From contig CM060731.1 in the NCBI GenBank assembly GCA_030704615.1, positions 44,580,001 to 44,644,000 on the forward strand: a stretch of DNA of 64,000 bases, read 5' to 3'. Origin of the DNA: Takakia lepidozioides. Lineage: Eukaryota; Streptophyta; Takakiopsida; Takakiales; Takakiaceae. Made by a program: the position numbers and the translations under genes. Shown piece by piece: positions 12,481 through 23,620 of the stretch; the stretch's first letter is position 1, and each line of letters starts with the position of its first letter. The notes below the pieces were generated by a model. That model worked only from the letters and a program-made list of their open reading frames with translations. It was not told the DNA's origin and ran no database searches.

Positions 12481-14238
12481 ATGTTATACTTCAAGCATTA
12501 AACCCTCAACTTCACTATCTCCTTTTTAAATTCTTTCAACTCTGTTACAAACTAAAACGAATCCCACACTCCTGGAAACACAGCCGGACCATTCTACTTT
12601 TCAAAAAAGGCGATCCTACAGATCTCAGTAATTACAGACCCATAGCACTGGCCAACACCATATACAAGCTATTCACCAGTACGCTCACCACAATGCTATC
12701 AAGATATGGCGAGCAACACCAAATTCTCAGTGATCCCCAAGAAGGATTCCGAGCTACACGTAGTACAACACGACAAATACAATATGTTGTCTCCGCACTT
12801 GAAGATGCTAAACTTACAAAGCAAGACATCTATCTTCTATACATCGATTTTTAAAATGCCTTCGGCTCCTAAGACCATGCCAGATTACTTGCTATCATGC
12901 TTGATCTTGGGTACCCCACCGATGCCGTCCAACTAATAAGAAACATCTACACAAACAGCACTACTGAATACTTTGGCACATATTATGGCTCCACCCCGCC
13001 TATCCCCATCCCCATTGACATCTCAGCTGCAACATATGCAGACGACCTAGCCATCCTGGCACATAAACCACAACACCTCAACCGACAAGTTAATAAACTA
13101 CTCAGATTCAACCTATGGTCAGGCATAGAACTCAGCTTACACAAGTGCGCCATCACAGCCGCCACACATCATAGTCGGCTCACCAAAACTGCCATAGCCT
13201 CACATTGTAAACTCTATGTACACTACCAAAACACACCCTTCCCCTTCCTAGGACCAGACGAGCCATACATTTACTTAGGCATACAACTCGTTCCCTCCCT
13301 TACTTGGCATATCCAAAAAGAATCTACATCATCCAAACTCACTACCAAAAGTATTGCCCTGCTTAAATCCCCAATTGTCATTCGACCAAAACTATCAATC
13401 ATTCAATCATTCAATCAGTACTACAAACACAAATTCAATATTCGTTCCACCCCGCACCCTTCTCCGTATCAGACATCAAAAAACTTGATAAAAGTATTAT
13501 CCAGCTAACAAAACGTGTATATGGTCTACCAACTAACACCCCCAATGCCCTCACACAACTACCTACGGACTACTACGACATTGGTTCAAGCCCATTAATC
13601 ATCTCATAGCTCAAACATTAGGCACCCAATTAAAAGAAACACTCAATGATCTTGGGCGTCTAGGTATCATTTATCAAGGACTTCTCAAATATCTTGCATC
13701 TAAATACAATGGTCTATACTCATTATCATCCCTGCACCCACAAGCCTGCCTACACTCCCCCACTGCACGCACACTACTCATCCTGCGCCAAATGAAAATT
13801 AGCATACAAACTGATCTGCCTGACTATCCTAACGCCTCATCATCCTTAGAACGCGCATGGCTTACAAGCCCTTCTCTACCACAGTTTGACATTTCTTATC
13901 CCAAACAAAAGGTTCTCTTCCTCACATATTTCAAAGAACAACACATCACCACCCTCACCCAACTTATTACCGCCACTGGCCATAGACTTTTAAAACCTAG
14001 CGAATTCACTCTTAAATTCTCTCGAGCCACGACCAAAACCAATCGCTACCTACATCATCTTCGTACCCTCTTCTGCCATCCCTCGACCGCCTGCACTCTA
14101 CAATGTGACCTCCCATGCCTCTTCTATCCGCATACGGCTCAAGACCTGCTCCCCCAGTACCGTTCTACCCCTACTACCTCCATCTACCAAACACTCCAAA
14201 CGGCATATGTCCAATACCCAAACAGACATAGAATCTGA
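12481..14238 (+). pseudogene. LINE reverse transcriptase (broken)
   Basis: The fingers/palm motifs LLFKKGDPTDLSNYRPIAL and ILSDPQEGFRATRST are clear, followed by LLYIDF, a stop (about 12852), and NAFGS in the same frame. Catalytic YADDLAIL is present (about 13030). Between STPPIPI and the YADD block only about ten residues remain where reverse transcriptases of this kind normally have the RGxxQGDxLSP motif and about 50-60 more residues, so an internal deletion has removed part of the active site. The frame changes after about 13500 and resumes at 13620-14230 as a Thr/Leu-rich thumb or connection region. The enzyme cannot be functional. Confidence 0.8.
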
Positions 14239-14859
14239 TTTCCCCTCTCAAGTAACTAACACACAACACCCTGAACCTATCCGCCACTTGCATATGTCAT
14301 CCAATCCCTCACGTGCTAGGCAAGGATCCCACACCCCCCTAACCACCGCACCATCCCCCCCACCCTCACCACAATACGACGACAATAACAATGCTTATAT
14401 CATTGAAGCTATACTATGAGTTAAAACCCAAACGTCCATTGATGCCTTTGGAGCCACCTGCATTGATACATACTATCACTGTCAATGGGCTGGGTACTCT
14501 TCCGCAGACAACACATGGCAGATAGAAGACGACCTCTTCGGCCGACATGACGATTGCGACCCCGAACACAATCTTGCCCTCCTCACCACCTTCCATAAAC
14601 AAACCAACACCAACTATCTAACACACATGCACCAACAACACACCACTTCCGCCCAACCTACAGATAACAGATCTATACACCAGCCACTCTATGCCCCCAA
14701 TGTGCACATCTGCATAACTGAATGTAATCCTGACAAAGATGTCAAGCATGATCAACCTCTAATCCACATGGGCCCCCGCCTTTCCAACATTTACGCTCAA
14801 CATGGCCGTTTCATTGGCCTCATCCCAATACAAGACTAACGTGGCTCTGGGAGAACTAC

Positions 14860-15453
14860 TCTACTACTCCCTCATCCCCACAGTCGCTACAACCCCCGAA
14901 ACAAAACTTTGCTACCGAATTATATTGGCTAGTTGATCGCTACCTAAAAGACACTCCCCCCAAGAAACCACGGTCCCTCACTAAATTGGAAACAGCATGT
15001 GCGCACCATATTATACCCCAAGATATTCTCTCCTTACTTATCAACACATTCCAGCTTACTCATTCATATTACTCCAACCCACTGACATGCCATATGGCAT
15101 TGCCCACATTTTCTAGCCCGCACCACAGAGACTGTATCTTTGGAGCCACTGGTACTGCCACCCAGCATACCTGGGAAGGCCGGGGCCTTGCCCACCCTCC
15201 ACCTGGTTCTCCTTCTCACGAAGCTCTTCAATGGGCAAAACTTGTTGCGCACTCCTCTCCTACTGCATCCACAATCCTCATCCTCACACAACAAAACACT
15301 CATAATATCTCTCACCCTCTTCTACAACTCCCAGAAGAGGTCAATCTACTCGCCACAATTGACCCAAACCAGCTTAAGTATATACCCCCGGCATACAGCC
15401 ATACCGTCATCTTTCTTTTCTCAGCTCGAACAATTGCTCACCATCACTCATAA
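14860..15453 (+). pseudogene. LINE block of unknown function between RT and RNase H
   Basis: This open block continues the LINE polyprotein between the RT connection and RNase H. It contains FGATGTATQHTWEGRGLAHP, then PPGSPSHEALQWAKLV and a hydrophobic strand STILIL. The Pro-rich loop after a beta-strand-like segment and the following helix recall the motif IV region of class I methyltransferases, but the expected PPY/PPW is PPP and no motif I is seen. I do not assign a function. Confidence 0.4.
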
Positions 15454-15545
15454 AATAAAGGCCACCATCCATTATCCAACCATCCTCTCCCACACCCATA
15501 CACCCACCACATTGTCCCGGATCAAAACCAACAAAGCTTGGAACA

Positions 15546-17048
15546 TTGCAACACCGCGCCCTTCCCATGTCACACCAACAACACCTCTACCCCCAATCCC
15601 TGCAATATATCAACAAAACATTATCCCCAAATACCCACTGGCCAATTCACATTACACTGACGCATCCCTCACCAAACCTAACGCATGGTATGGAATCTAT
15701 CACGCCGGCACCAGTGAAGGCATTGCCCTCAGGCTCCCTGGCCCTGCCACCATCCTCCGGGCTGAACTCATGGCCATTTATGACGCCCTCTCTCTACTTG
15801 ACACCTCCCCCCCCACACTACATCTTCACCGACAGCCTTACCTCACTATTCCTCATTCGTAACCACATCTCCAACCCCTCTGCCCATCATCATCACCCCG
15901 ACCGCAACCTCATTGCCAATATTGTCCAGAGGGCCATCTCCCTAGGCCACCCAGTCCATATACTCAAAGTCTGTTCGCATACTGGCATCCATGGTAATGA
16001 AGAAGCAGACCTACTCGCCCAACTTAGCGCCTCCCAACCCATAGTTGAACCCTCGAACGACCCTATTCACATCGCCCACACCCATCCTTTCTGGTTGATA
16101 CACCCCGTTCCAGACCCACCTGCACCCAGACCAGTCCGAAACCTCCTGACCACTCTGACCAGAGAAGCAAATAAACAAGCGGCAGCCTCCATCAGCCATA
16201 CCAAAGTACACATCCAAAAATGGACTCAATCCAATGTACTACACCATAAACTCTCCAATCATTTCTGGCTAACCAAAGCCACCACCGACGCACAAATCCG
16301 ACAAACACTCAAATTCCGATATGCCCAATACATGGGCCACCAACGCAAACACATCTTCTGGCCACATCTGTTCCCATCCCCATACTGCTCGTTATGTGCA
16401 ACCACCCACCAAGCTCGTGACACTTGGCCACATCTCCTCAGCCAATGTACGCACCCAATTATACATGGCTTACATATCACGCGTCATAACCAGGTAGTCT
16501 GGCACCTCCACAAGCTCTTTCTAAAACGTGCTACCCGTTGGTTCTCGCTCATGAATGCAGGCACCTACCAGGGACGGCCACCCGACCACACAGTACCACC
16601 GTGGCTACTACCATGCATATGTACCCAAACACCATGCTCATGCCCCGCTCGACTTTGCCCGGACATACTCCTCGTCCAAGGTCTACCTATCAACACTTTA
16701 CCCCCCACCTCACCATCCCCACAACTCACCATCCATTTCATTGAATTCACATTTTGCCATTATCGTTATCCAAATGATTCAATCTTAGAAAAACGGCAAA
16801 AATATGCCCCGCTTATCCTTGCACTCCGAAGGCGTGGCTGGAAAACCGGCCCGTTAACTATCATCACAGCCGGCACTCGAGGTGGCATTCATAACACCAA
16901 TATCACGGACATACACGATAACTTCCAAATTCCCATTTTTCCCATCCACAAATGTTTCAAAGAAATCCATCTCACGGCACTCCGTTCACTCACAGCTATT
17001 ATCACCAACAAACGCCAACTGGAATCCGGCACTTCAAACGCACCTTAG
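15546..17048 (+). pseudogene. LINE RNase H, CCHC finger and endonuclease-like domain
   Basis: RNase H residues can be traced across a frameshift near 15830: YTDAS and AELMAIYDAL in the first frame, then FTDSL and HTGIHGNEEADLLAQL in the second, giving the D-E-D-D set. A zinc finger follows (CSLC ... HLLSQC, CxxC-HxxxxC). The C-terminal part reads LCPDILLVQG, then IEFTFCH, then EKRQKYAPLILALRRRGW, then TIITAGTRGGIH. This matches the R/K-PD ... D/E ... K-x2-KY order of R2-type restriction-like endonucleases that nick target DNA for priming. The second frame is open from about 15840 to the stop at 17046-17048. Confidence 0.65.
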
Positions 17049-17210
17049 GTCCCCCGGGATACCCCTGGGTACCCAGGGGTACCCTCGCCCCCTCTATTCT
17101 TAGCGGTCACCTGGTGTCCCCCTGGACACTTTTTGTTATAGGGCCCACCCCCGAAAGGGGGCAGTAGCCGCAAGGCGAAGTGGCTCTTAGTTACGCCGGC
17201 CTCGGCCGGA

Positions 17211-17212
<2 letters not shown>

Positions 17213-17307
<95 letters not shown>
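17213..17307. repeat. (TC)n microsatellite, 95 bp
   Basis: An uninterrupted TC dinucleotide run directly follows the GC-rich 3' UTR of the LINE and is followed by unrelated AT-rich DNA. Its position suggests that it is the simple-repeat tail of the LINE, later expanded. On the minus strand it creates a false Arg-Glu repeat frame. Confidence 0.9.
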
Positions 17308-17309
<2 letters not shown>

Positions 17310-17769
17310 GTATATTATAAATAAATTAAACAAAAAAAACTGGTTCAAAAAATGTAGATGCGTGTACAGCCTGTCCTCGAAGATTTGAGCCCACGACCAA
17401 GCTTGTAAGCTGCTTAGACTCGAGAAGTCTTGTGGGGGCATCCCGAGAACATGCCTGGTAGGAAGCCACAGAGGGGTTTCTTAAATCAACTATGGGAAGA
17501 TCACATATACTTTCATCGTTCCCTTCATGTCCGGTGCTAGAGAATCTTGGAAAACAAAATCAACTAAGCAATGGACTGAAAGATGGCATATATAATCGGC
17601 ACAGTGTGCACCTGGAGGAGGGTATTTCAAGTGAACATTGGGATGATGGAAATGGGATCACTGTTCTATTCCTAGAGCTCAACTGTCCAGGGTTTGATCC
17701 CGCCTGACCCTAATGCAATTGTATAGAATGTATTCATAAGACGTTGTGCCGTAGCCTTGTGGCCATTAC

Positions 17770-18300
17770 GGTTTGAGCGGAAACCAGAGGGACAGAACCT
17801 ACCTCTGTCAGGGGCTAACATTGCTAGTAAGACTTACCTTTATACATAGAATTGATTCGGGTTTTCCAGATATCCTTTAGAAATCCCTTCACACAAGCAT
17901 CAATCTGCTTTGTATGATTTGCCCAAAAACTAGGCCTCATAAGGGCCTGGGCTTTTGGCTCAGCCTCGAGACTTTCAAAGTTGGTAAACAGAGGTACAGG
18001 CACAATTCTCTTGATAGATTGGAGGAGAGCTTCTCTCTGGTGAGAGTACTCCGGACAGTGCATCAAAAAACGAATATTGTCTTCGGGTTGCCCACACAAC
18101 GGGCAATTGCACTCTCCCTTTCCTCTCTGCTTCTGTTTACTGTTCAAAGGTAGGCTTCCTGCCCTGAGTTCAAATTTCAGTCTGGTACCGAGAGTGGGTA
18201 GACCCTTGAGGTCATCCATGACCTGCAATTGTATAGAGTGATACACATAGGAAAGCCATTTGTGATGATGTTCTCTTCTCACACTTGCCCATAAACAGGT
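17770..18300 (-). mobile_element. LINE 3' fragment, family A copy 1
   Basis: A minus-strand frame (18282-17824) encodes the C-terminus of a LINE polyprotein. It has a zf-RVT-type finger with CPLC followed by HCPEYSHQREALLQSI, then LFTNFESLEAEPKAQALMRPSFW and WKTRINSMYKGKSY. The 3' UTR continues to about 17770 (it contains the complement of 'cctctgtcaggggct'). The same protein and 3' UTR recur near 18.6, 33.3 and 34.0 kb, so it is a dispersed family. The catalytic domain is absent. Confidence 0.75.
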
Positions 18301-18564
18301 TCATATCGGTACACATAAAAGCTGAAGGCTTACAGCCAAATAAGCTGGCAGAGAGTGCCAATAAGATGAAGCCCTGCAAATGTGAAAATTCCAATATCAT
18401 TTCCTGCAATGATACCTTTTCAAGGATGCAGCTTGCCTACCTTTGAACAAGAAACAGATGCAAAGAGGAAAAGAGATTGTAATTGGCCAATGAGCGGGCA
18501 GCCTAAGACAATATATATTTTCTAATACATTGTCCGGGATATTCTCCCCAGAGAGTGACTTGCT

Positions 18565-18815
18565 TCAAGAATATCAATAAGATTGTCCCTCCGCCTCTGT
18601 TCACCAACTTTGAAAATCTTGAGGCTAAGCCTAAAGCCATGGCCCTGTTCGGATCTAATTGATGGGCAGACCGCACATCAGATTGATTCTGGCTGTCTAG
18701 AGGATATTAGGACAGCCTGAACTCATTTATATACAAAGGTAAGTCACACTACCGGAGTGAGCCCCTCACAAAGGTCGTTTTTGTTCCCTTTAGTTCCGCC
18801 CCAACTGGGTGCAGG
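18565..18815 (+). mobile_element. LINE 3' fragment, family A copy 2 (diverged, opposite strand)
   Basis: Read on the plus strand, 18595-18740 gives LFTNFENLEAKPKAMAL, then stop-interrupted text ending in SFIYKGKS. This corresponds to the C-terminus of the neighbouring minus-strand copy. The following 3' UTR (about 18750-18800) also matches in reverse orientation. It is more decayed than the other copies and is inverted relative to them. Confidence 0.6.
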
Positions 18816-19839
18816 GTCTATTATGGCAAGCGTTGTCTTATGAGTACAATCTTTCTCCAACCCACTATAGTGCTCAGTCCAAAGTGGAATCTGGCTCAAA
18901 TCAGCCAGGTCATGCCTGATAAGAACAAATGTGCTGACAGGGGTGTATTGCAACTCAAGAAGAGAAAGGTTCGGACTCTAAAGAAAGTTCACCCCAAAAA
19001 CTTAGGCCCACCACAGGGCCTGTGTAATTGCCCCATGAGTGACATCACAAACACTAGGTAAATTGTGGAGAAAACACCAATAGTCCAATAACAGCTTACA
19101 TATGAGTCGGCAAGAAAGGCTCCCAACAAAGGATATGATGTTAGTAGTCCCCACGAAATTTGTGACCAAGGTAGATGAATCTGTGAAGCTGATATGGATG
19201 CTACATACCAAGTAAAATACCAGGTTCAGTATAATTCCAAAGTATGCCATTGTCTCTGCAGTCTCATTGCCTGCACACATACACCAGTTCATAAACTAGT
19301 GGCATTTTTCCATAGTTTACATGTGTACTCAGGTTAATTTTAATTAGAAAATACTGGTGTTGTTGTACTCTGGTTCTAAGGGGTAGATAAGCCCTTTACT
19401 GTAATTGCAAACCGCCACTGTAACCCAAGTACACACGCTACTGTTCTCTGTGACCTACAGATACTGCCACCATTTATTGCCTGTCCAGGTCCCACAAACA
19501 AGACAAATGTTTTGGACTAGACCTGTACCTAAGACATCCAATCTCCATTGAATTTTGCTTGCACGACTCAGGGTGTCACATTACCCGGATTATATGTTCA
19601 AAAAACAATGTAACAGTGTAGTAACACATAGTATATCTTTAAAAATAATGTAACTGTCAAATAATATACAACTCTATATACACAAGTATTATCCTACTTC
19701 ATCTTCATCTAACTCATCTGCATGCGTATACCACCAAGGCTCATTTGGAGATACATCTTTTTATGCAACCTTAGTATTAACCATATTCAAAGTCCTAGTT
19801 ATAGCATGTTTTTTTGTTCACTAACGCAATACCTAATTT
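18816..19839. other. No gene recognised
   Basis: About 1 kb without a recognisable coding series, RNA gene or repeat. 19600-19700 is AT-rich. It separates the LINE fragments from the hairpin array that follows. Confidence 0.45.
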
Positions 19840-20510
19840 GTCACGTCCGACATCAGCGACGGACGTGCATCACGTCACGTTCTAAACGGACGTTACTGTA
19901 CATAAATATATTTATTACTTCACTATTGATTATTTACTATGAGAACCGACATGGCAACCGATGTGGCCTCATTACATGGACTTCATTATTTTATCTATAA
20001 AATTCATATATTATGATTTATATTGTCAATCATGCAACCGTCAGCAACGGTTGGTCGGACATTTAAAAAAAAATAGGTACGACCACCAGAAGGGGGTGGT
20101 CGCACATTTTTTCTTATTTTTTAAATGGGTGCGACCACCAGCAAGTGGTGGTCGCAGCATTTTCATTTTTTTAATAGGTGCGACCACAAGCAGAGGGTGG
20201 TCGCACATTTTTATTTTATTTTAAATTGGGTACGACCACCAGCAGATGGTGGTCGAAACATTTTCATTTTTGTTAAATAGGTGCGACCACCAGCAGGGGA
20301 TGGTCGCACATTTTTAATTATTTTTTAAATGGGTGCGACCACCAGCCGGTGGTGGTCGTAGACTTTTTTCTTTTTTGTTATTAGGTGCGACCGCTTATGG
20401 GGGGTCACACATTTTCGTTTTGTTTTTAAAAAGGTGCGATCACCAGCAGGGGGGGTGGGTCGCAGCAATTTTTTTGTTTTGTTATTAGATGCGACCACCC
20501 ATAGGTGCGA
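19840..20510. repeat. Tandem hairpin array (GCGACCACC / GGTGGTCGC)
   Basis: At least eight copies of a unit of about 55-60 bp occur at 20070-20510. Each contains an inverted repeat with arms close to GCGACCACC and GGTGGTCGC around a short loop, often CAGCAG. T-rich spacers (cattttt...) separate them. Two related inverted repeats lie just upstream: CACGTCCG/CGGACGTG near 19845-19870 and CAACCGT/ACGGTTG near 20034-20055, also with a CAGC loop. The arrangement is that of the subterminal region of a DNA transposon, where a transposase binds repeated palindromes. No matching terminal inverted repeat was found. Confidence 0.75.
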
Positions 20511-20514
20511 CCGC

Positions 20515-20640
20515 TACCTGGACACGTGGCGAGGCGCGAATGGGCAGCAGAGGCGGTCGCGCGCCGCTCAAGGCAGGCCTCTCAAGGCAGTATATAAGGG
20601 CCTACCCCCCATTCTCAACCCATTTTTTTCCCTCTCTATG
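20515..20640 (+). promoter_or_regulatory. TATA promoter with G-box next to the hairpin array
   Basis: A G-box (CACGTG, 20523-20528, followed by GC) lies about 65 bp before a consensus TATA box (TATATAAG, 20591-20598). The DNA between is GC-rich, and a pyrimidine-rich start region follows (about 20600-20640). It points to the right, into the ~120-bp tandem array. No coding frame starts soon after, so the transcript may be non-coding, or the gene it served may be lost. Confidence 0.55.
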
Positions 20641-20744
20641 AGTGCGGTGTGGTGGTGTGAGGGTTCAACTCACAAAACAAAATCATTGCGCCCCACAATC
20701 CTATGCCCTCTAAATCATTTTATTTAGTAAAAGTCCAGTTCAAT

Positions 20745-22390
20745 TCAAAATTGGATGAAAGGGTGAACGGAAACTTCCCCGATTGAAATGATATTTTATT
20801 GCTCCGAAACTTTGCAAGTGTCTTCTACATGCCCTCTTACACGTCTTTGAGAAGTATGACATCAATCTAAAATGGTTTAAAGGGTGAACCAATTGTCCCC
20901 CTACCCAATGATTTTAAATTGATTTGAAACTTTGCAAGTGTCTTGTACATGCCCTCTTACAGGTCTTTCACAAGTTTCAAGTCAATCTAAAATGGTTGAA
21001 AGGGTGAATCAATCATGAACATATCAAATGATTTTTGAGTGCTTTAAAACTTTGCAAGTGTCTTTCACATGCCATCTTAAAGGTACCGGACAAGTATGAG
21101 GTCAGTAAAATATGGTTGAAAGGGTGAACCAATTGTTCCCCTATCAAATGATTTTACATTGCTTTGAAGCTTTGCAAGTGTCAGCCACATGCCCTCTTAC
21201 AAGTACCGGACAAGTATGACGTGAATAAAAATGGTTGAAAGGGTGAACCAATCATTCCGCTATCAAATGATTTTGTATTGCTTTGGATGTCATTGCTTTG
21301 GTAATTCTAGCCCCCCAATGGCCCATTCTAACCCTTGAATTACAATTCAAAATGCAATTCAGCCCTTAAAATTGGTAATGCTAGTCCTAAAATGACCAAC
21401 TCCCGGCCGCCCCTCAAATTGTAATTTGAGCCCTTGAAATTGTCAATTCCAACCCCTCAAATTGCAATTGAAGCCCCTGAAATTTAATTCCAACCCCTCA
21501 AATTGCAATTGTAGCCTGTGAAATGGCAATTTCAGCCCCTCAAATTGCAAGTCCAGCCCCTAAAATTGGCAATTCGAGCCCCAGAAATGGCAATTCGAGC
21601 CCCAGAAATGGCAATTTCAGCCCCTGAAATTGGCTATGCGTGAACCAATCATTCCCCTGCCAAATGATTTTGGATTGATTTGAAACTTTGCAAATGTCTT
21701 GTACATGCCCTCTTAAAGTTACTGGACAAGTATGATGTCAATGTAAAATGGTTCAAAGGGTGAACCAACAGTTCCCCTGTTGGATGATTCATGATTAATC
21801 GTTAACGATTGATCTCATAAATTGAGCCAAAAATAAAATCGATGTGTGCCAGAACCCCCCAATGAAAGGCAGTGCAAACCTATTTATTGGCTTAAAATTA
21901 ATTTAAATTCAACTGCATTCTGGAATGGCTTGGCGTCGATGGGGAGGCAAATGATTTATTCGTCTGTTCATATATTCGTGATTAATCGTTAATGGTGAAA
22001 AGGATAAACCAAAGGTTCCTTGATAAATAAAAAAATTGAATGATTTGAAATTTTGCCAGTATGTTCTACATGCCCTCTTACATGGACCGGACAAGTATGA
22101 GATCAATAAAAAATGGTTCACAGGATGAACCAATGGTTACTTGATGTGCCGATTTCTTATTGCTTTCAAACTTTGCCATTGCATTGTACATGCCCTCTTA
22201 AAGGTACCGGACAAGTATGAGTTCAATTTAAAATATTGCAATGGGTAAACCAATGGTATCTTCATTCAGTAATTTTTTATTGTTTTGAAATTTTGCCAGT
22301 ATATTGTACATGCCGTCGAACAGGTACCGAACAAGTATGAGGTCATTCAAAAATGGTTCAAAGGATGAACCTCATATTTCCAAGAAATTA
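20745..22390. repeat. Long ~120-bp tandem array, about ten degenerate units
   Basis: A unit of about 120 bp recurs from 20750 to 21290, again at 21640-21790, and at 22000-22370. Marker phrases repeat in each unit: 'aaactttgcaagtgtc', 'tacatgccctctta', 'accggacaagtatga', 'aaaatggttgaa' and 'agggtgaacca'. Copies differ by many substitutions. A second repeat class (21300-21640) interrupts the array. No unit-length reading frame stays open through several copies, so a repetitive protein is unlikely. Confidence 0.8.
21300..21640. repeat. Short ~20-24-bp repeats nested in the tandem array
   Basis: Variants of 'aattgcaatt' and 'cagcccctgaaat' alternate about fifteen times across 340 bp. They split the ~120-bp array in two. 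The phrase is partly self-complementary (AATTGCAATT is a palindrome). Confidence 0.7.
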
Positions 22391-22449
22391 CGTAGACTAT
22401 ATAGTGGGTTGCACATTTAAGTTTTCGCAACCTGAGACCTTTGGCCTAC

Positions 22450-23620
22450 TCCCTACGTTTCTAGCTTTTCTAGTCATCTTCATCTAGATTAATTACTTCG
22501 TTGTCGTCATCTCCAGATGTTGATGAAGATGCTCCGAGTGTAGAGGACCTGCCTCCACCAGTACGGAGAGCTCGAGCCTGGGCTCGAGTGGTCAAAGAGG
22601 GACCCCAGTGTTGTGTGGTCCACCCTTGCCATCATGCGTAGCGTTCTAGGCGAGTGCTGACTCTCTTCCACATTTGCCAGAGCCGGGTTTGTCGCTCTTG
22701 CTACGGCTTCATGCAATTTTTCAATTAAATCCGATATGTTTGGAAGTGACAAGAACACCCCTGGAATAGGGGCAACTTGGTCACGCCATGTGTTCTGCCA
22801 ATACTTTACAACACTCATGATGGCAGCCTTGAAATTGTCCAACACCTCTTTCTGCTGGGGGTCTCTGCGCAACTCTGGAGGAAATGGCCCTTCATCCCGA
22901 CGAGGCACCCAGTACCTCTCATTCATATCATCCCAACGGATGCTAACATCCTCCAACTCCCTCAGAAATAGGTCTCTTCAAATCGGTTCGCGATTGTATG
23001 GGTCGTTTTCCACTGGCACCCACGGATCCTCAGGCAGTCAAAAGAATCTTTGTCTGGTACAGCTCCAATACCCTCCCAAGTTCCGGCAAAAAAACTCCCT
23101 TTGGACTGGGTCCCGTATGCCTCTAGTACGCACGGTTATTTCCCAGTTGGATGTCACCCAAAAGGTCACCAGATCTGAACCCTAGATAACGTCATAGCAT
23201 CCAAGGCGTGTATCTCTCTTGGAGCATCCCATGTCATTGTCTCCCCCCAGTGCGGACAATTTAAAAAATCGTAAGGCTCCACATCCAATGGCATGTTGTA
23301 CCGGTTGTACTCGTATCCCGTGGGCAAATGTCTAGCAATTCCAAGAACCTCTAAAAGAATTGTTTGGACAATCTTTCCTTCTCAGTTCCACAGGGAATTT
23401 GATTCACATCAAATTCTTTAATTCTTCAACCACCATGATCCCACCAGATGCCTGTCACATCTGGTTGTTCATGACCCAGTTCCCCAGTATGGTCGCCAAA
23501 TGTTGAGCGGCTTTTACTCACCCATCCCTTTGCTATCCGAGGTGGAAACTCCAAGATAGAAGAGTTGGATATCTCTAAGCACTCAGCCCGCTCAGAACAA
23601 TCATTCATGACCTGCAGCTA
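22450..23620 (-). pseudogene. Degenerate coding region, unknown family
   Basis: Protein-like text on the minus strand can be followed through several frames with stops. It runs from SSILEFPPRIAKGWVSKSRS and EYNRYNMPLDVEPYDFLNCP, then HWGETMTWDAP, to DDMNERYWVPRRDEGPFPPE (149-residue open frame, 22956-22507). I do not recognise the family. The frame changes at about 23.3 and 23.0 kb and the in-frame stops show that it is no longer functional. A second degenerate gene starts divergently at about 24.18 kb. Repeat arrays on both sides suggest the pair belongs to a transposon. Confidence 0.5.

Larger units (their letters stand above)
12481..17307 (+). mobile_element. LINE with RT, RNase H and R2-type endonuclease-like C-terminus
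   Basis: A 5'-truncated, mutated non-LTR retrotransposon on the plus strand. In order it shows reverse transcriptase (about 12490-13500), a long connection region, an uncharacterised block (about 14900-15450), RNase H (about 15640-16030), a CCHC zinc finger (about 16380-16450) and a C-terminal domain with the layout of a restriction-like endonuclease (about 16650-16900). It ends in a GC-rich 3' UTR and a TC simple-repeat tail. No apurinic endonuclease part is left at the 5' end. RNase H plus a C-terminal restriction-like endonuclease is the combination known from the Dualen/RandI clade of green algae, so I place it near there. Codons are C-rich, unlike the neighbouring DNA. Confidence 0.7.

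Noticed and set aside
17187-17441. Minus-strand frame with a long Arg-Glu repeat
   Set aside because: It is only the translation of the TC microsatellite.
20041-20510. Regularly spaced repeats suggesting a CRISPR array
   Set aside because: The genome is eukaryotic, the repeats are imperfect hairpins with T-rich spacers that resemble each other, and no cas-like gene is present.
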